This document shows, one piece after another, positions 33,083 to 42,478 of a stretch of 64,000 nt of DNA. This stretch comes from Actinomycetes bacterium (GTDB lineage Bacteria; Actinomycetota; Actinomycetes; Mycobacteriales; Mycobacteriaceae). The notes under the pieces are model-generated. The model saw only the letters and a list, made by a program, of their open reading frames with translations. It was not told the origin of the DNA and made no database searches. Positions within the stretch are counted from its first letter, which is position 1. Each line of letters starts with the position of its first letter. The position numbers were made by a program, and so were the translations under genes. The DNA lies in NCBI GenBank assembly GCA_023404955.1, contig JAEXZY010000028.1, positions 15,335 to 79,334 of the forward strand, in the 5' to 3' direction.

Positions 33083-34158
33083 GCGCACCGTCTGCCGCCG
33101 AGTCCACGCCGGTCGCCGCCAAGCTCTCGACGCTCGATCGCTTCCTGCCCCTGTGGATCGGCGCCGCAATGGTCGCCGGATTGGTGCTGGGTCGCGTCGT
33201 CCCCGGTCTCGATCGGGCGCTGGCTTCCGTCGAAGTGGACGGGATCAGCGCGCCCATCGCGGTCGGTCTTCTGGTGATGATGTACCCCGTCCTCGCCAAG
33301 GTGCGTTACGACCGCCTCGGCACCGTCACCGGCGATGTCAAGCTGTTGGTGGCCTCGCTGGTGCTCAACTGGCTGATCGGGCCGGCGCTGATGTTCGCGC
33401 TCGCCTGGCTGCTCCTGCCCGACCTTCCCGAGTACCGCACCGGTCTGATCGTCGTCGGGCTTGCGAGATGCATTGCGATGGTGATCATCTGGAACGACCT
33501 CGCCTGCGGTGATCGAGAAGCGGCCGCCGTGCTGGTGGCGCTCAACTCGATGTTCCAGGTCGTCATGTTCGCCGCGCTCGGATGGTTCTACCTGTCGGTG
33601 TTGCCCAGCTGGCTCGGACTCGAACAAGCGGTCATCAGCGTCTCACCATGGCAGATCGCCACGTCGGTACTGATCTTCCTCGGCGTTCCGCTGCTGCTCG
33701 GCTACCTGTCGCGCCGCGTCGGCGAGCGCGTCAAGGGTCGCGACTGGTACGAGAGCCGTTTCCTCCCGCGGATCGGACCGTGGGCGCTGTACGGGCTGCT
33801 GTTCACCATCGTGGTGTTGTTCGCACTTCAGGGTGCCGAGGTCACCTCTCGGCCGCTGGACGTCGCGCGCATCGCGGTGCCGCTGCTGGTGTACTTCGCC
33901 GTCATGTGGGGCGGCGGCTATGCGGTGGGCGCAGCCATCGGTCTCGGGTACGAGCGCACGACGACACTCGCCTTCACTGCCGCCGGCAACAATTTCGAAC
34001 TCGCGATCGCCGTCGCCATCGCCACCTACGGCGCGGCGTCCGGCCAGGCGCTCGCCGGCGTGGTCGGACCGCTGATCGAGGTGCCCGTGCTGGTCGCCCT
34101 CGTGTACGTGTCACTGGCGCTGCGACGCCGATTCACCCCGAAAGTGGCCGCACCGTGA
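33079..34158 (+). CDS. acr3: ACR3-family arsenite efflux transporter
   Basis: A 359-residue membrane protein with ten hydrophobic segments of the BART superfamily. Key motifs are MMYPVLAKVRYD, VLNWLIGPALMFALAW, the conserved Cys region GLARCIAMVIIWNDLACGD and, in the second half, TAAGNNFELAIAVAIATYG, where the Glu is conserved in ACR3. It should export As(III) as arsenite across the inner membrane. The GTG at 33079 overlaps the arsI stop, and its own stop overlaps the arsC GTG. Gene order arsI-acr3-arsC shows a complete arsenic detoxification unit. Confidence 0.93.
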   Translation: MSAPSAAESTPVAAKLSTLDRFLPLWIGAAMVAGLVLGRVVPGLDRALASVEVDGISAPIAVGLLVMMYPVLAKVRYDRLGTVTGDVKLLVASLVLNWLIGPALMFALAWLLLPDLPEYRTGLIVVGLARCIAMVIIWNDLACGDREAAAVLVALNSMFQVVMFAALGWFYLSVLPSWLGLEQAVISVSPWQIATSVLIFLGVPLLLGYLSRRVGERVKGRDWYESRFLPRIGPWALYGLLFTIVVLFALQGAEVTSRPLDVARIAVPLLVYFAVMWGGGYAVGAAIGLGYERTTTLAFTAAGNNFELAIAVAIATYGAASGQALAGVVGPLIEVPVLVALVYVSLALRRRFTPKVAAP

Positions 34159-34574
34159 TCGACAGACCGAGCGTGCTGTTCGTGTGCGTGAAGAACGCGG
34201 GTAAGTCGCAGATGGCTGCCGGCCTGATGCGCGAGATCGGGACCGACACCGTGGATGTCTTCTCTGCCGGTACCCGCCCGGGAGAGGCACTCAACGCGCT
34301 CTCTGTTCAGTCACTCGCGGAGATCGGCATCGACATCACCGACGACAGCCCGAAACCCGTTGATCGCGAACTCCTCCACCGCGTGAGCCGCGTCATCGTG
34401 CTCGGAACGGAGGCACGCCTCGAGGCGCCCGACGGCGTGAAGATCACCACATGGGTCACCGATGAACCCGCGATGCGCGGGATAGAGGGCATCGAGCGCA
34501 TGCGCTTGGTGCGCGACGACATCGCCCGCCGTGTCGCGCACTTGCACGGCGAGTTGACGGCGGACACCCCGTGA
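34155..34574 (+). CDS. arsC: Arsenate reductase, low-molecular-weight phosphatase fold, mycothiol-dependent type
   Basis: A 139-residue reductase. The N-terminus VLFVCVKNAGKSQMAAGLMRE has the single nucleophilic Cys11 and a P-loop like that of corynebacterial ArsC1/ArsC2, which use mycothiol and mycoredoxin rather than thioredoxin. The acidic pair near the C-terminus (TDEPAMRG) corresponds to the general acid region. It reduces arsenate to arsenite for export by the neighbouring ACR3 protein. The GTG at 34155 overlaps the acr3 stop. Dependence on mycothiol is inferred from sequence type. Confidence 0.88.
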   Translation: MIDRPSVLFVCVKNAGKSQMAAGLMREIGTDTVDVFSAGTRPGEALNALSVQSLAEIGIDITDDSPKPVDRELLHRVSRVIVLGTEARLEAPDGVKITTWVTDEPAMRGIEGIERMRLVRDDIARRVAHLHGELTADTP

Positions 34575-34605
34575 CCGTCTCATCTCGACCAACAAGGAGC
34601 CGAGG

Positions 34606-34845
34606 TCAGGCCGATCTGCTGGTCGACTGCGCCGCCGCGTGCTCAGCGCTGAACATGTCGTAGGCAGCCGCGATGGCCTCTGCTTCGGCGTCCGGATGGT
34701 CGTAGGCGATGGCGTTGATCGCTTCGACGGTGGCAGGGCCCAGGCCGCACTCACGCGACGCCGCCCGTCCGTGGGTGAGGGCGTTGTTGAGTAGAACTTG
34801 GAAGTTGACGCGCAACTCGTCGTTCGTTGGCGATGGGGTGGGCAT
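34606..34845 (-). CDS. Hypothetical small helical protein
   Basis: A 79-residue protein (NDELRVNFQVLLNNALTHG; AINAIAYDHPDAEAEAIAAAYDMF) that is Ala-rich and likely all-helical. No Cys, signal peptide or motif is visible and I do not recognise a family. It lies between arsC (converging, with 31 bp between them) and a decayed nuclease gene. Codon choice resembles that of its neighbours, which supports coding, but the gene could be a remnant of the same decaying region. Confidence 0.45.
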   Translation of the reverse strand: MPTPSPTNDELRVNFQVLLNNALTHGRAASRECGLGPATVEAINAIAYDHPDAEAEAIAAAYDMFSAEHAAAQSTSRSA

Positions 34846-34944
34846 TGACGCCAGCGTAGGGGCCGCAGTCCGGCCTGGAGGCGGCTGACGGAGGAATTTT
34901 CGCAGAGTTCATGTGTCGGCAATGACGCCTCGCCCGTCGGCGCG

Positions 34945-35566
34945 TCAGGTGCGCATGACCCGGCACAGCAGACCGAAGTGATCAGACGGGAAGACTCTGG
35001 GCAACGTGCGGGAGATCGGCTCGATACCAGGAGTTCGATATGCGCCGGTCTTCAGTGCTCACCCTTGACCAGGACGCGGTCGAACCGCTCCTGCCTGTGT
35101 TTGCGCTTGCGGTCGGCCAGCATGAGGTTGACAGATGTGTCTTCGGTGAACCCATCGACAAGCGGGTGCAGCGTAGGCCTTGCGTCGACGTAGGCCGGAG
35201 GAAGCCGGATGCTCTTAGCGTCACGCAGATTGAAATCGCCACTCAGCACAGCGTTTTCGGACTGATACCGGTCCGCCGCGAAGTAGTCTCTGAACCAGAC
35301 GTTGAACGTTGCGAGAGTCAACTCGTCGCGCTCGACGACATCCGCGTTCTCGACGTCACCCCACCGTTGTATGTGAACGTCGAACCCGGCGATCGCAACG
35401 GTGCGACGCGGGCGCACCAGCCATGCCAGCCGCCGTCGCTGGTGGGCAACGAAGGCGCGCATCGCGCCATCGTGTCAGAGATCACCGCCACAACCCGGTG
35501 GCTGAGCTGCAGATCCCCGGAGAAGTCGGATCCGCCGTCTACCATTCCCCCGGCGCCCCATCCCAC
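34945..35566 (-). pseudogene. Decayed endonuclease/exonuclease/phosphatase-type gene
   Basis: Remnant of an EEP-domain protein. An opening segment (LTLATFNVWFRDYFAADRYQ, around 35300) runs straight into the late motif AVLSGDFNLRDA and the C-terminal region RLPPAYVDARP...GFTEDTSVN...RFDRVLVKGEH. The domain middle, on the order of 130 residues, appears to be deleted in frame. The reading then hits TGA (35057-35055) where a Trp codon (TGG) would fit, and after CTCCTGG loses one base. The family ending GIEPISRTLPRVFPSDHFG...RVMRT continues in another frame and stops at 34945. An upstream segment in a third frame (LQLSHRVVAVISDTMA, about 35500) may be the older N-terminus. Non-functional as read. 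Confidence 0.72.
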
Positions 35567-35580
35567 GGAGAGGACCAGAC

Positions 35581-37614
35581 GTGAGCTACACCGCCGCTGA
35601 CATCACCGAGCTCGATGATGTCCAGCACACCCGTCTACGGCCGGCGGTCAACCTCGGTCTGGACATACTGAACACGGCGTTGCGTGAACTGATCGACAAC
35701 GCGGTCGAGGAGGTGGCTGATCCCAGCCACGGCGGCTCGACCGTCACGATCACCCTGCACGCCGACGGATCGGTCAGCGTCGCCGATGACGGCCGGGGGC
35801 TCCCGGTCGACACCGACCCGGCCACCGGCAAGAACGGCATCGTCAAGACCCTGGGCACCGCCCGGGCAGGCGGAAAATTCTCCGCCCATGCCGACGCCAC
35901 CAGCACCGGCGCCGGCCTCAATGGAATCGGCGCTGCAGCAGCGGTTTTCATCTCCGCCCGGACCGACGTCACGGTCCGCCGCGGCGGCAAGACCTACCTG
36001 CAGAGCTTCGGCGGCGGCTACCCCGGTGTGTTCGAGGGCAAGGACTTCGACCCCGACGCGCCGTTCACTCGCGCCGACACCCAAAAACTGCGTGGCGTCG
36101 GCAACCGAAAGCCCGACGCTCAGGGCACGGAAGTGCGCATCCTGTTCGACCCGGCCGTGGTGCCGGATTCCACGATGGACATCGGCGAGGTGCTGCTGCG
36201 CGCCCACGCGGCCGCGCGGATGTCCCCCGGCGTCCACCTGGCCGTCGTCGACGATGGCTGGCCCGGCGATGAGGTACCGCCGGCACTGCTCGAGCCATTC
36301 GACGGCCCGTGGGGCACCGACACCTTGCTCGACCTGATGTGCACCGCGGCCGGCTCCCCCGCTCCGTCGGTGCGGGCTGTCGTGGAAGGCCGCGGCGAGT
36401 ACACCACTGGTCGCGGTCCGACGCCGTTCCGCTGGTCGCTGACCGCGGGCCCGGCGGAACCCGCGACAGTGGCGGCGTTCTGCAACACCGTCCGCACGCC
36501 GGGCGGGGGTTCGCATCTGACCGCGGCGATGAAGGGTCTGTCGGAGGCCCTGGCCGACCGAGCCTCCCGCATCCGCGACCTGGGTCTCGCGAAAGGCGAA
36601 GAAGGTCCGGAGGCACAGGATTTTGCGGCGGTCACCGCCCTCGCAGTCGACACCCGCGCCCCCGATGTGTCGTGGGACTCGCAGGCCAAGACGGCGGTGT
36701 CGTCCCGGTCGCTGAACCTCGCGATGGCGCCGGATGTGGCGCGCAGCGTCACCATCTGGGCAGCCAATCCGGCCAACGGCGAGGCTGTCTCGCTGTGGAC
36801 CAAGCTGGCGCTCGAGTTCGCCCGGGCGCGGCGCAGCGCCGAAGGCGCCAAGGCGCGGTCGCGGGCGGCGTCGAAGGCCAAAGGGCTCGGCACCAATCTG
36901 TCGCTACCGCCGAAACTGCTGCCGAGCAGGGAGACCGGCCGCGGTTCGGGTGCCGAACTCTTTCTCTGCGAGGGCGACTCGGCGCTCGGCACCATCAAGG
37001 CCGCACGCGACGCCACGTTCCAAGCGGCGTTCCCGCTCAAAGGGAAGCCGCCCAATGTCTACGGCTTCGCCCTGAGCAAGGCCCGCGCCAAAGACGAATT
37101 CGATTCGATCGAGCGGATCTTGGGCTGCGGCGTGCGCGACAACTGCGACCCCGAGCAGTGCCGGTACGACCGGATCCTGTTCGCCTCCGACGCCGACCCC
37201 GACGGCGGCAACATCAACTCGAGCCTGATCTCGATGTTCCTGGACTTCTACCGCCCGCTCGTCGAGGCCGGGATGGTCTACGTGACGTTGCCGCCGCTGT
37301 TCGTGGTGAAGAACGGGGACGAACGGATCTACTGCCAGGACGAGTCCGAACGGGACGCGGCGGTCGCGCAGCTGAAGGCGACGTCGAAGAAGCGGGTCGA
37401 AGTGCAACGCAACAAGGGCCTGGGCGAGATGGACGCCGACGATTTCTGGAACACCGTGCTGGATCCCCAGCGCCGCACTGTGATTCGCGTCCACCCCGAC
37501 GACGGTGAGGCGAGGTTGCACCACACGCTGTTCGGCGGGCCGCCCGAGGGGCGTCGCACGTGGATGGCCGACGTCGCCTCCCGTGTCGACACCTCCGCGT
37601 TGGACCTCGACTAG
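35581..37614 (+). CDS. topoN: Type II topoisomerase subunit B-like (TopoN type)
   Basis: A 677-residue GyrB/ParE homologue, distinct from the essential GyrB. The GHKL ATPase region has LRELIDNAVEEVAD (N-box), DDGRGLPVD and the lid GAGLNGIGAAA. The transducer is followed by a TOPRIM domain with LFLCEGDSALG (catalytic Glu) and DADPDGGN (the usual DxDxDGxHI with His replaced by Asn). It should use ATP to drive duplex passage with the adjacent A-type subunit. It resembles TopoN of M. smegmatis, whose pair TopoNM was described as an atypical type II enzyme. The GTG at 35581 is only 9 bp before its partner's promoter side and 10 bp precede the topoM GTG. Confidence 0.9.
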   Translation: MSYTAADITELDDVQHTRLRPAVNLGLDILNTALRELIDNAVEEVADPSHGGSTVTITLHADGSVSVADDGRGLPVDTDPATGKNGIVKTLGTARAGGKFSAHADATSTGAGLNGIGAAAAVFISARTDVTVRRGGKTYLQSFGGGYPGVFEGKDFDPDAPFTRADTQKLRGVGNRKPDAQGTEVRILFDPAVVPDSTMDIGEVLLRAHAAARMSPGVHLAVVDDGWPGDEVPPALLEPFDGPWGTDTLLDLMCTAAGSPAPSVRAVVEGRGEYTTGRGPTPFRWSLTAGPAEPATVAAFCNTVRTPGGGSHLTAAMKGLSEALADRASRIRDLGLAKGEEGPEAQDFAAVTALAVDTRAPDVSWDSQAKTAVSSRSLNLAMAPDVARSVTIWAANPANGEAVSLWTKLALEFARARRSAEGAKARSRAASKAKGLGTNLSLPPKLLPSRETGRGSGAELFLCEGDSALGTIKAARDATFQAAFPLKGKPPNVYGFALSKARAKDEFDSIERILGCGVRDNCDPEQCRYDRILFASDADPDGGNINSSLISMFLDFYRPLVEAGMVYVTLPPLFVVKNGDERIYCQDESERDAAVAQLKATSKKRVEVQRNKGLGEMDADDFWNTVLDPQRRTVIRVHPDDGEARLHHTLFGGPPEGRRTWMADVASRVDTSALDLD

Positions 37615-37623
37615 GAGTATCGC

Positions 37624-39765
37624 GTGACTGCCACCCTGGACATCCCGGACCAGAACCCCGACCTGGTACTCGACCAGAGCGCCGACGACTACTGGAACCA
37701 CTATCAGCTGACCTTCGCGCTGTACAGCGTCAGCGACCGCGCCATTCCGTCGGCGTTCGACGGCCTCAAGCCCGGCCAACGGCGACTGCTCTATCAAATG
37801 CACGATTCGCGGTTGCTGCCCGGCAACAAGCCGCAGAAGTCGTCGAAGGTTTGCTCGGCGGTGACCGGCAATCTGCACCCTCACGGGGGCGCGTCGATGT
37901 ACGGCGCGGCCGCGCTGATGGCCGCGGAATTCCAGCGCGTCAAGGTCATTGACGGACAAGGTGCTTTCCCGCGCATCCAAGGAGACATCCCGGCGGCCGA
38001 CCGCTACACCGAGATGCGGTTGTCCGCACCTGGAGCGGCGCTGACCGCCGAACTCGACGATCACGCGGTCCCGATGGTGCCGACGTTCGACGGTGAGTGG
38101 ACCGAGCCGACGATGCTGCCGGCTCAGTGGCCGGTGCTGCTGTGCAACGGTGCTGTCGGCATCGCCGAGGGCTGGGCCACCAAGGTGCCCGCGCACAACC
38201 CCCGCGAGGTGATGGCTGCCTGCCGGGCCCTGTTGAAGACCCCGAACATGACCGACGACAGATTGGTCAAGCTCATTCCGGGGCCCGACTGGGGCTGCGG
38301 CGCCACCGTCGTCGGCACGGCCGGGTTGCGGGAGTACATCACCACGGGCCGGGGCGCGTTCACCGTCCGCGGCACCATCCATATCGATGGCAAGAACTGC
38401 GTCATCACCGAGCTGCCGCCCGGCGTGGCGAGCAACACTGTGCAGGAACGTATTCGGGCGCTGGTCGAATCCGGTGAGATGTCCGGAGTAGCCGACATGT
38501 CGGACCTCACCGACCGGCGCAATGGTCTGCGCATCGTGGTCACCGCCAAGCGCGGGCACAGCGCCGAGGACATCCGCACCCAGCTGCTGGCGCTCACTCC
38601 GCTGGAGTCGACGTTCGCCGCGAGCCTGGTGGCGCTCGACGAGAACCGCGTGCCCCGCTGGTGGTCGGTCCGCGAACTCATCAAGGCGTTCCTGACGCTG
38701 CGGGATTCGGTGGTGCTGCACCGCAGCGAGTACCGGCTGGAGAAGGTGACCGCGCGTCGTCACCTGGTGGCCGGTCTGATGACTATCCATCTGGACATCG
38801 ACGCAGCGGTCGCGGTCATCCGGGGCTCTGAGACCGTCGACGAGGCGCGTCAAGGACTGCAGGAGCGGTTCGGAATCGACGCCGTGCAGGCCGATTATGT
38901 TCTGGCACTGCAACTTCGGCGTCTGACCAAGCTGGACGTCATCGAGTTGCGGGCCGAGGCGGAGAAGCTGGACGCCGAGTTCACCGCGTTGACCGAACTG
39001 GTGACCGACCCCGACGCGCGTCGCAGGGTGATCGACCAGGAGCTCGTCGAGACGGCGAAGCTGTTCAAAGGCCCGGAGTTCGACCGCCGCACCGTGCTGG
39101 ACGCCGAGGCCACCCCCGTGACGGCGGGCGGTGACGAGGACGGTCCGCGCGAGCGCAAGGTCAACACCGCCTGGCGCCTCGACGACCGCGGGGTGTTCTC
39201 CGACAGTCACGGGGAACTGCTCACCTCCGGTCTCGGCTGGGCAGTGTGGGGCGACGGGCGCGTGAAGTTCACCAACGGAAGCGGTCTGCCGTACAAGATC
39301 CGCGACATCCCGGTGGCGCCGGACATCACCGGCCTGGTGCGCTCTGGAGTGCTGCCGGAGGGCTATCACCTGGCATTGGTGACACGGCGGGGCAAGATCC
39401 TGCGGATCGATCCGGCCGCGGTCAACCCGCAGGGCGCGGCGGGCAACGGCGTCGCCGGGGTGAAACTGGCCGGTGACGGCGACGAGGTGGTCGCCGCGCT
39501 GCCCGTGTCGTGCGCCAACGGTGAGGCGATCTTGTCGCTGGCCGAAAAGAGTTGGAAGGTCACCGAAGTCGCCGACATTCCGGTCAAGGGCCGCGGCGGC
39601 GCCGGCGTCGGGTTCCACCCGTTCATCAAAGGCGAGGACGCGCTGCTGGCGGCGTCGATCTCGGCGACGGGTTACGTGCGTGGCACGCGGACCGTGCGCG
39701 CGGAGAATCGCGCCAAAGCCTCGAACAAGGGATCCGGAAGCGACGTCACCCCGCGGGCCGATTAG
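37624..39765 (+). CDS. topoM: Type II topoisomerase subunit A-like (TopoM type)
   Basis: A 713-residue GyrA/ParC homologue. The winged-helix breakage domain carries PSAFDGLKPGQRRLLYQM and the catalytic Tyr in IPAADRYTEMRLS, where GyrA has AAMRYTE. A tower and coiled-coil region follows (LRRLTKLDVIELRAEAEKLDAE), and then a C-terminal region with a GyrA-like propeller, although shorter repeats are seen than in GyrA. It should form the DNA-cleaving subunit with the product at 35581-37614. GTG start 9 bp after the topoN stop, with AGGAG upstream. The paired genes are not the canonical gyrA/gyrB. Confidence 0.9.
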   Translation: MTATLDIPDQNPDLVLDQSADDYWNHYQLTFALYSVSDRAIPSAFDGLKPGQRRLLYQMHDSRLLPGNKPQKSSKVCSAVTGNLHPHGGASMYGAAALMAAEFQRVKVIDGQGAFPRIQGDIPAADRYTEMRLSAPGAALTAELDDHAVPMVPTFDGEWTEPTMLPAQWPVLLCNGAVGIAEGWATKVPAHNPREVMAACRALLKTPNMTDDRLVKLIPGPDWGCGATVVGTAGLREYITTGRGAFTVRGTIHIDGKNCVITELPPGVASNTVQERIRALVESGEMSGVADMSDLTDRRNGLRIVVTAKRGHSAEDIRTQLLALTPLESTFAASLVALDENRVPRWWSVRELIKAFLTLRDSVVLHRSEYRLEKVTARRHLVAGLMTIHLDIDAAVAVIRGSETVDEARQGLQERFGIDAVQADYVLALQLRRLTKLDVIELRAEAEKLDAEFTALTELVTDPDARRRVIDQELVETAKLFKGPEFDRRTVLDAEATPVTAGGDEDGPRERKVNTAWRLDDRGVFSDSHGELLTSGLGWAVWGDGRVKFTNGSGLPYKIRDIPVAPDITGLVRSGVLPEGYHLALVTRRGKILRIDPAAVNPQGAAGNGVAGVKLAGDGDEVVAALPVSCANGEAILSLAEKSWKVTEVADIPVKGRGGAGVGFHPFIKGEDALLAASISATGYVRGTRTVRAENRAKASNKGSGSDVTPRAD

Positions 39766-40184
39766 TCGCCGTACTGCCAGGAGCGGGTGCGCACCGGCGT
39801 GACGTAGATGTAGGCGGCGCCGGGCCTCGGCTCGGTGGGCAACTCGTTCTCCGGCACGCCGCGCCGTCGTGCGCCGTGTCGCGCGAGCTCGACGGCTTCT
39901 TCGGCGTTGCGGACGACGCGCGCGTGGCCCTGGAACATGACACCTCGGATGTCGGACATCGTGGAGCCGTCCTCGAGCATCACGCTCACCTTCGGGTTGG
40001 CTTCGATGTTGGCGATCTTGCGCGTGCGGTCGCGCACACCCATGACGATGTCGTCTCCGACCCGGAAGTACCCCAGCGGCACGCTGTGGGGGAACCCGTC
40101 CTCGTCGATGGTCGTCAGCGTCGCCCAGCCGGGACGGCTGTCGACAAGGGCCTTGATCTCGTCGTCGGTGAGTGAGCGTGGCAT
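39762..40184 (-). CDS. PPOX-class F420-dependent or flavin oxidoreductase-like protein
   Basis: A 140-residue split-barrel protein: GWATLTTIDEDGFPHSVPLGYFRVGDDIVMGVRDRTRKIANIEANPKVSVMLEDG and FQGHARVV. The layout and R-x-R-K motif are typical of the pyridoxamine-5'-phosphate oxidase-like family, whose mycobacterial members usually bind F420 or FMN. The substrate is unknown. It converges on topoM with a 4-bp overlap of stop codons. The start ATG at 40184 is clear. Confidence 0.8.
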   Translation of the reverse strand: MPRSLTDDEIKALVDSRPGWATLTTIDEDGFPHSVPLGYFRVGDDIVMGVRDRTRKIANIEANPKVSVMLEDGSTMSDIRGVMFQGHARVVRNAEEAVELARHGARRRGVPENELPTEPRPGAAYIYVTPVRTRSWQYGD

Positions 40185-40263
40185 GACACGAGGCTACTGG
40201 TCCGATTTCTCTTCACAGGCGCTTCCCAGAGTGCTTTGCTGAATGAGCCACGGGAGGTGCGCG

Positions 40264-42390
40264 ATGGGGCGACAACATCACATTGGCCGAGTGGGGGCAC
40301 TGGCCGTTGCGTTGGGAATTGGTTGGGCAATCGTCGGTTTGGCTGGGCAGGTGCAGGCCGAACCGGACGGGGCGACCGCATCGGCAGGCTCGTCACAGCG
40401 CGCCGACGCGCCCGCCGAGCGCGGCGGCAAGGTTGCCGACAGACCCTGGCGTAGCAGAGCCCGCGCGAGCACCGACACCGACGACGGCGCTTCCCCGAAG
40501 AAGCGCCGTTCCGTGACCAAGCGAAACGTCACGGCGGCCGACCCCGAGGATGTCGGCATCAATCGAATCGCACAGACGAAGCTGTTCTCACCGAAGCCGG
40601 CCCCGGGACCTGCCGACGCTCCCGAGGCCCCGGCCACCTCATCGCTGCTGTGGACGATGGTGGGTTCCGCTCGCCGCGACATCGACGACGTGCAGGCTGC
40701 CGTCGGATCCTCCGAGCTCCCCGGGGAGGCATACGAGTCACCGGTCGTCACCGCAGACGGGACCGTCTACCAGGTGACCCGTGAGGTGTTCAGCCGACGC
40801 GAGTCCACTACCCACGTCTCCGTCCTCGACGACAACGCCCAGGTCGTCGCGAGCGCCGACATCGACGGCTACGCCTACTTCCCTGCCGCACGCCCCGACG
40901 GGACGGTCATCGTCATCACCCAGGGAACCGGCGGTCGGCGCTCGACCGTCTCAACGGTTGACAGCTCCGGAACCGTCACCAGGATCGGGCGGATCACCGG
41001 GACACCCGATCAGCGGGTGCGCGTGGGGGCGGACGGCGCGCTGTACATCAGCACCGAGGTCCCCACCTTCGGCGTCATGGGCGCGACCCGCCCGCACCGG
41101 TTGGTGCGAATCTCGCCGAACGGCACGTCGCAAGTCCTGCCGTACGACACCGCGGTCGAGCTCAGGCCTGATGGGAGCGCCTACCTGGTGTCCACCCAGA
41201 ACGGGTTCTCATCGCTACGGGTTTTCAGTTCAACCGGGGCCACGAGAACCATTGCCCTCCCCTACACCTCGGACCCGAGTGACCCGATCGTGGGTGACGA
41301 CGGCACGGTCTACGTCACTGCCGGGGTGAAGGGGCTGTTCGGTAGCGAGACGACTCGCGTCTACACCGTGAGCGGGACCTCGAGCACGGTGCGCACCGTC
41401 GACGGACTGCCGGGGCGGACCGTGGTCGCGCCGGACGGCGTCTACCTGGAGACGTACAGCTATCCGGGCGCGAGCGACGACGGCACCGGAACCACCCTCA
41501 TCTCGAAGATCACCCCGACCACGGTGGACACCTCCGACGTGATCGACGGCCGCATCGTCAGTTTCCTCATGCAGGTCGCGGCGGATGGCAGCGTCTTCGC
41601 GCCACTGGCGGTCCCGGCGTCCTCGACGACCACCCCGGTGGCGATCGTCGCTGCCGATGGCAGCGTCGCCGTCGTTTCGGTGCCGGGCACACCGACGCAG
41701 TCTTCCGCGACGCCGGGCCAGGCGAACTTCGTGTCTCCCGCGACAGCGACTGTGGGGTACGTCAACTACACCGCGGACGGTACCGAGCATGTTGCGGTGC
41801 TGAACACCGACGGCACGCTCGCTCGAACAGTCGACCTGCCGGCAGGTGCGTCCGGGAGCTCTGTGGTGTTCGGCCCCGACGGCTCCCCGTACCAGCTGCT
41901 GCGATACGCCGGGCCTGATGGGTTCATCGTTGCCAACCAGGTCCTCGCGCTCGCGACCGACACGTTGACGACCGAGGCGCCTGGGTCTGCCGGGTACATC
42001 GAGTTCGGCCCGGACGGCACCGGGTATCTGCTGGTGTCGGGAAGTGGCGGCGCGTGGAGCATCCTGGGCTTCGACGCGGCAGGAAATAACGTCATGCCGC
42101 TGAGCGAATTTAACAGCCTGACGGCGACCGTCACTGAGGACCTCGAGCAGCAGGTGTTCTCGTTCGGCCCCGACGGCACCGCGTACGTCATCAACAACGA
42201 CGTCGGTCCCACCGCAAGCGTGTATGCGCTCACGCCGTCGGGCGCACAGAAAGTGTTGGAGGTCGATAGAGCTTCCAGCGCGAGAGCCTTCCTGTCAGCC
42301 TTCGAGGCGGACGGTACCGGATACGTCTCCGTGGGGACGACCGCCAAAGACACTGTAGTACAGAGCTTTTCGGCCCTGACCGTGCTGTGA
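40264..42390 (+). CDS. Secreted repeat protein (beta-propeller-like, PDG repeats)
   Basis: A 708-residue exported protein. The signal peptide reads IGRVGALAVALGIGWAIVGL with a cleavage site near QAEP, nearly the same module as in the phosphodiesterase at 26263-28065. About 130 residues of low-complexity linker follow. From about 150 on, at least ten copies of a motif such as ADGTVY, PDGSAY, DDGTVY or PDGTGY recur about every 40-50 residues, as in six- or seven-bladed propellers. No catalytic residues are seen. It may be a surface-binding or scaffold protein. GGGAGGTG a few bases before the ATG at 40264 supports this start over 40243. Confidence 0.75.
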   Translation: MGRQHHIGRVGALAVALGIGWAIVGLAGQVQAEPDGATASAGSSQRADAPAERGGKVADRPWRSRARASTDTDDGASPKKRRSVTKRNVTAADPEDVGINRIAQTKLFSPKPAPGPADAPEAPATSSLLWTMVGSARRDIDDVQAAVGSSELPGEAYESPVVTADGTVYQVTREVFSRRESTTHVSVLDDNAQVVASADIDGYAYFPAARPDGTVIVITQGTGGRRSTVSTVDSSGTVTRIGRITGTPDQRVRVGADGALYISTEVPTFGVMGATRPHRLVRISPNGTSQVLPYDTAVELRPDGSAYLVSTQNGFSSLRVFSSTGATRTIALPYTSDPSDPIVGDDGTVYVTAGVKGLFGSETTRVYTVSGTSSTVRTVDGLPGRTVVAPDGVYLETYSYPGASDDGTGTTLISKITPTTVDTSDVIDGRIVSFLMQVAADGSVFAPLAVPASSTTTPVAIVAADGSVAVVSVPGTPTQSSATPGQANFVSPATATVGYVNYTADGTEHVAVLNTDGTLARTVDLPAGASGSSVVFGPDGSPYQLLRYAGPDGFIVANQVLALATDTLTTEAPGSAGYIEFGPDGTGYLLVSGSGGAWSILGFDAAGNNVMPLSEFNSLTATVTEDLEQQVFSFGPDGTAYVINNDVGPTASVYALTPSGAQKVLEVDRASSARAFLSAFEADGTGYVSVGTTAKDTVVQSFSALTVL

Positions 42391-42478
42391 GACGGCCCGG
42401 TCTCGAGCTCCGACAAGTTGGAGCACCGCAACTCTTCGTGCGTTTTTAGTGATCGAGGGCGGGTGCACGAGAACGGCA

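Noticed and set aside
35052..35462. A functional 136-residue nuclease
   Set aside because: The frame lacks the middle of the EEP domain and stops before the conserved C-terminal motif, which continues in another frame, so it is treated as a pseudogene.
36904..39618. A 904-codon minus-strand open frame across the topoisomerase pair
   Set aside because: It covers two genes with ATPase, TOPRIM and active-site Tyr motifs; the antisense product has no motif of its own.
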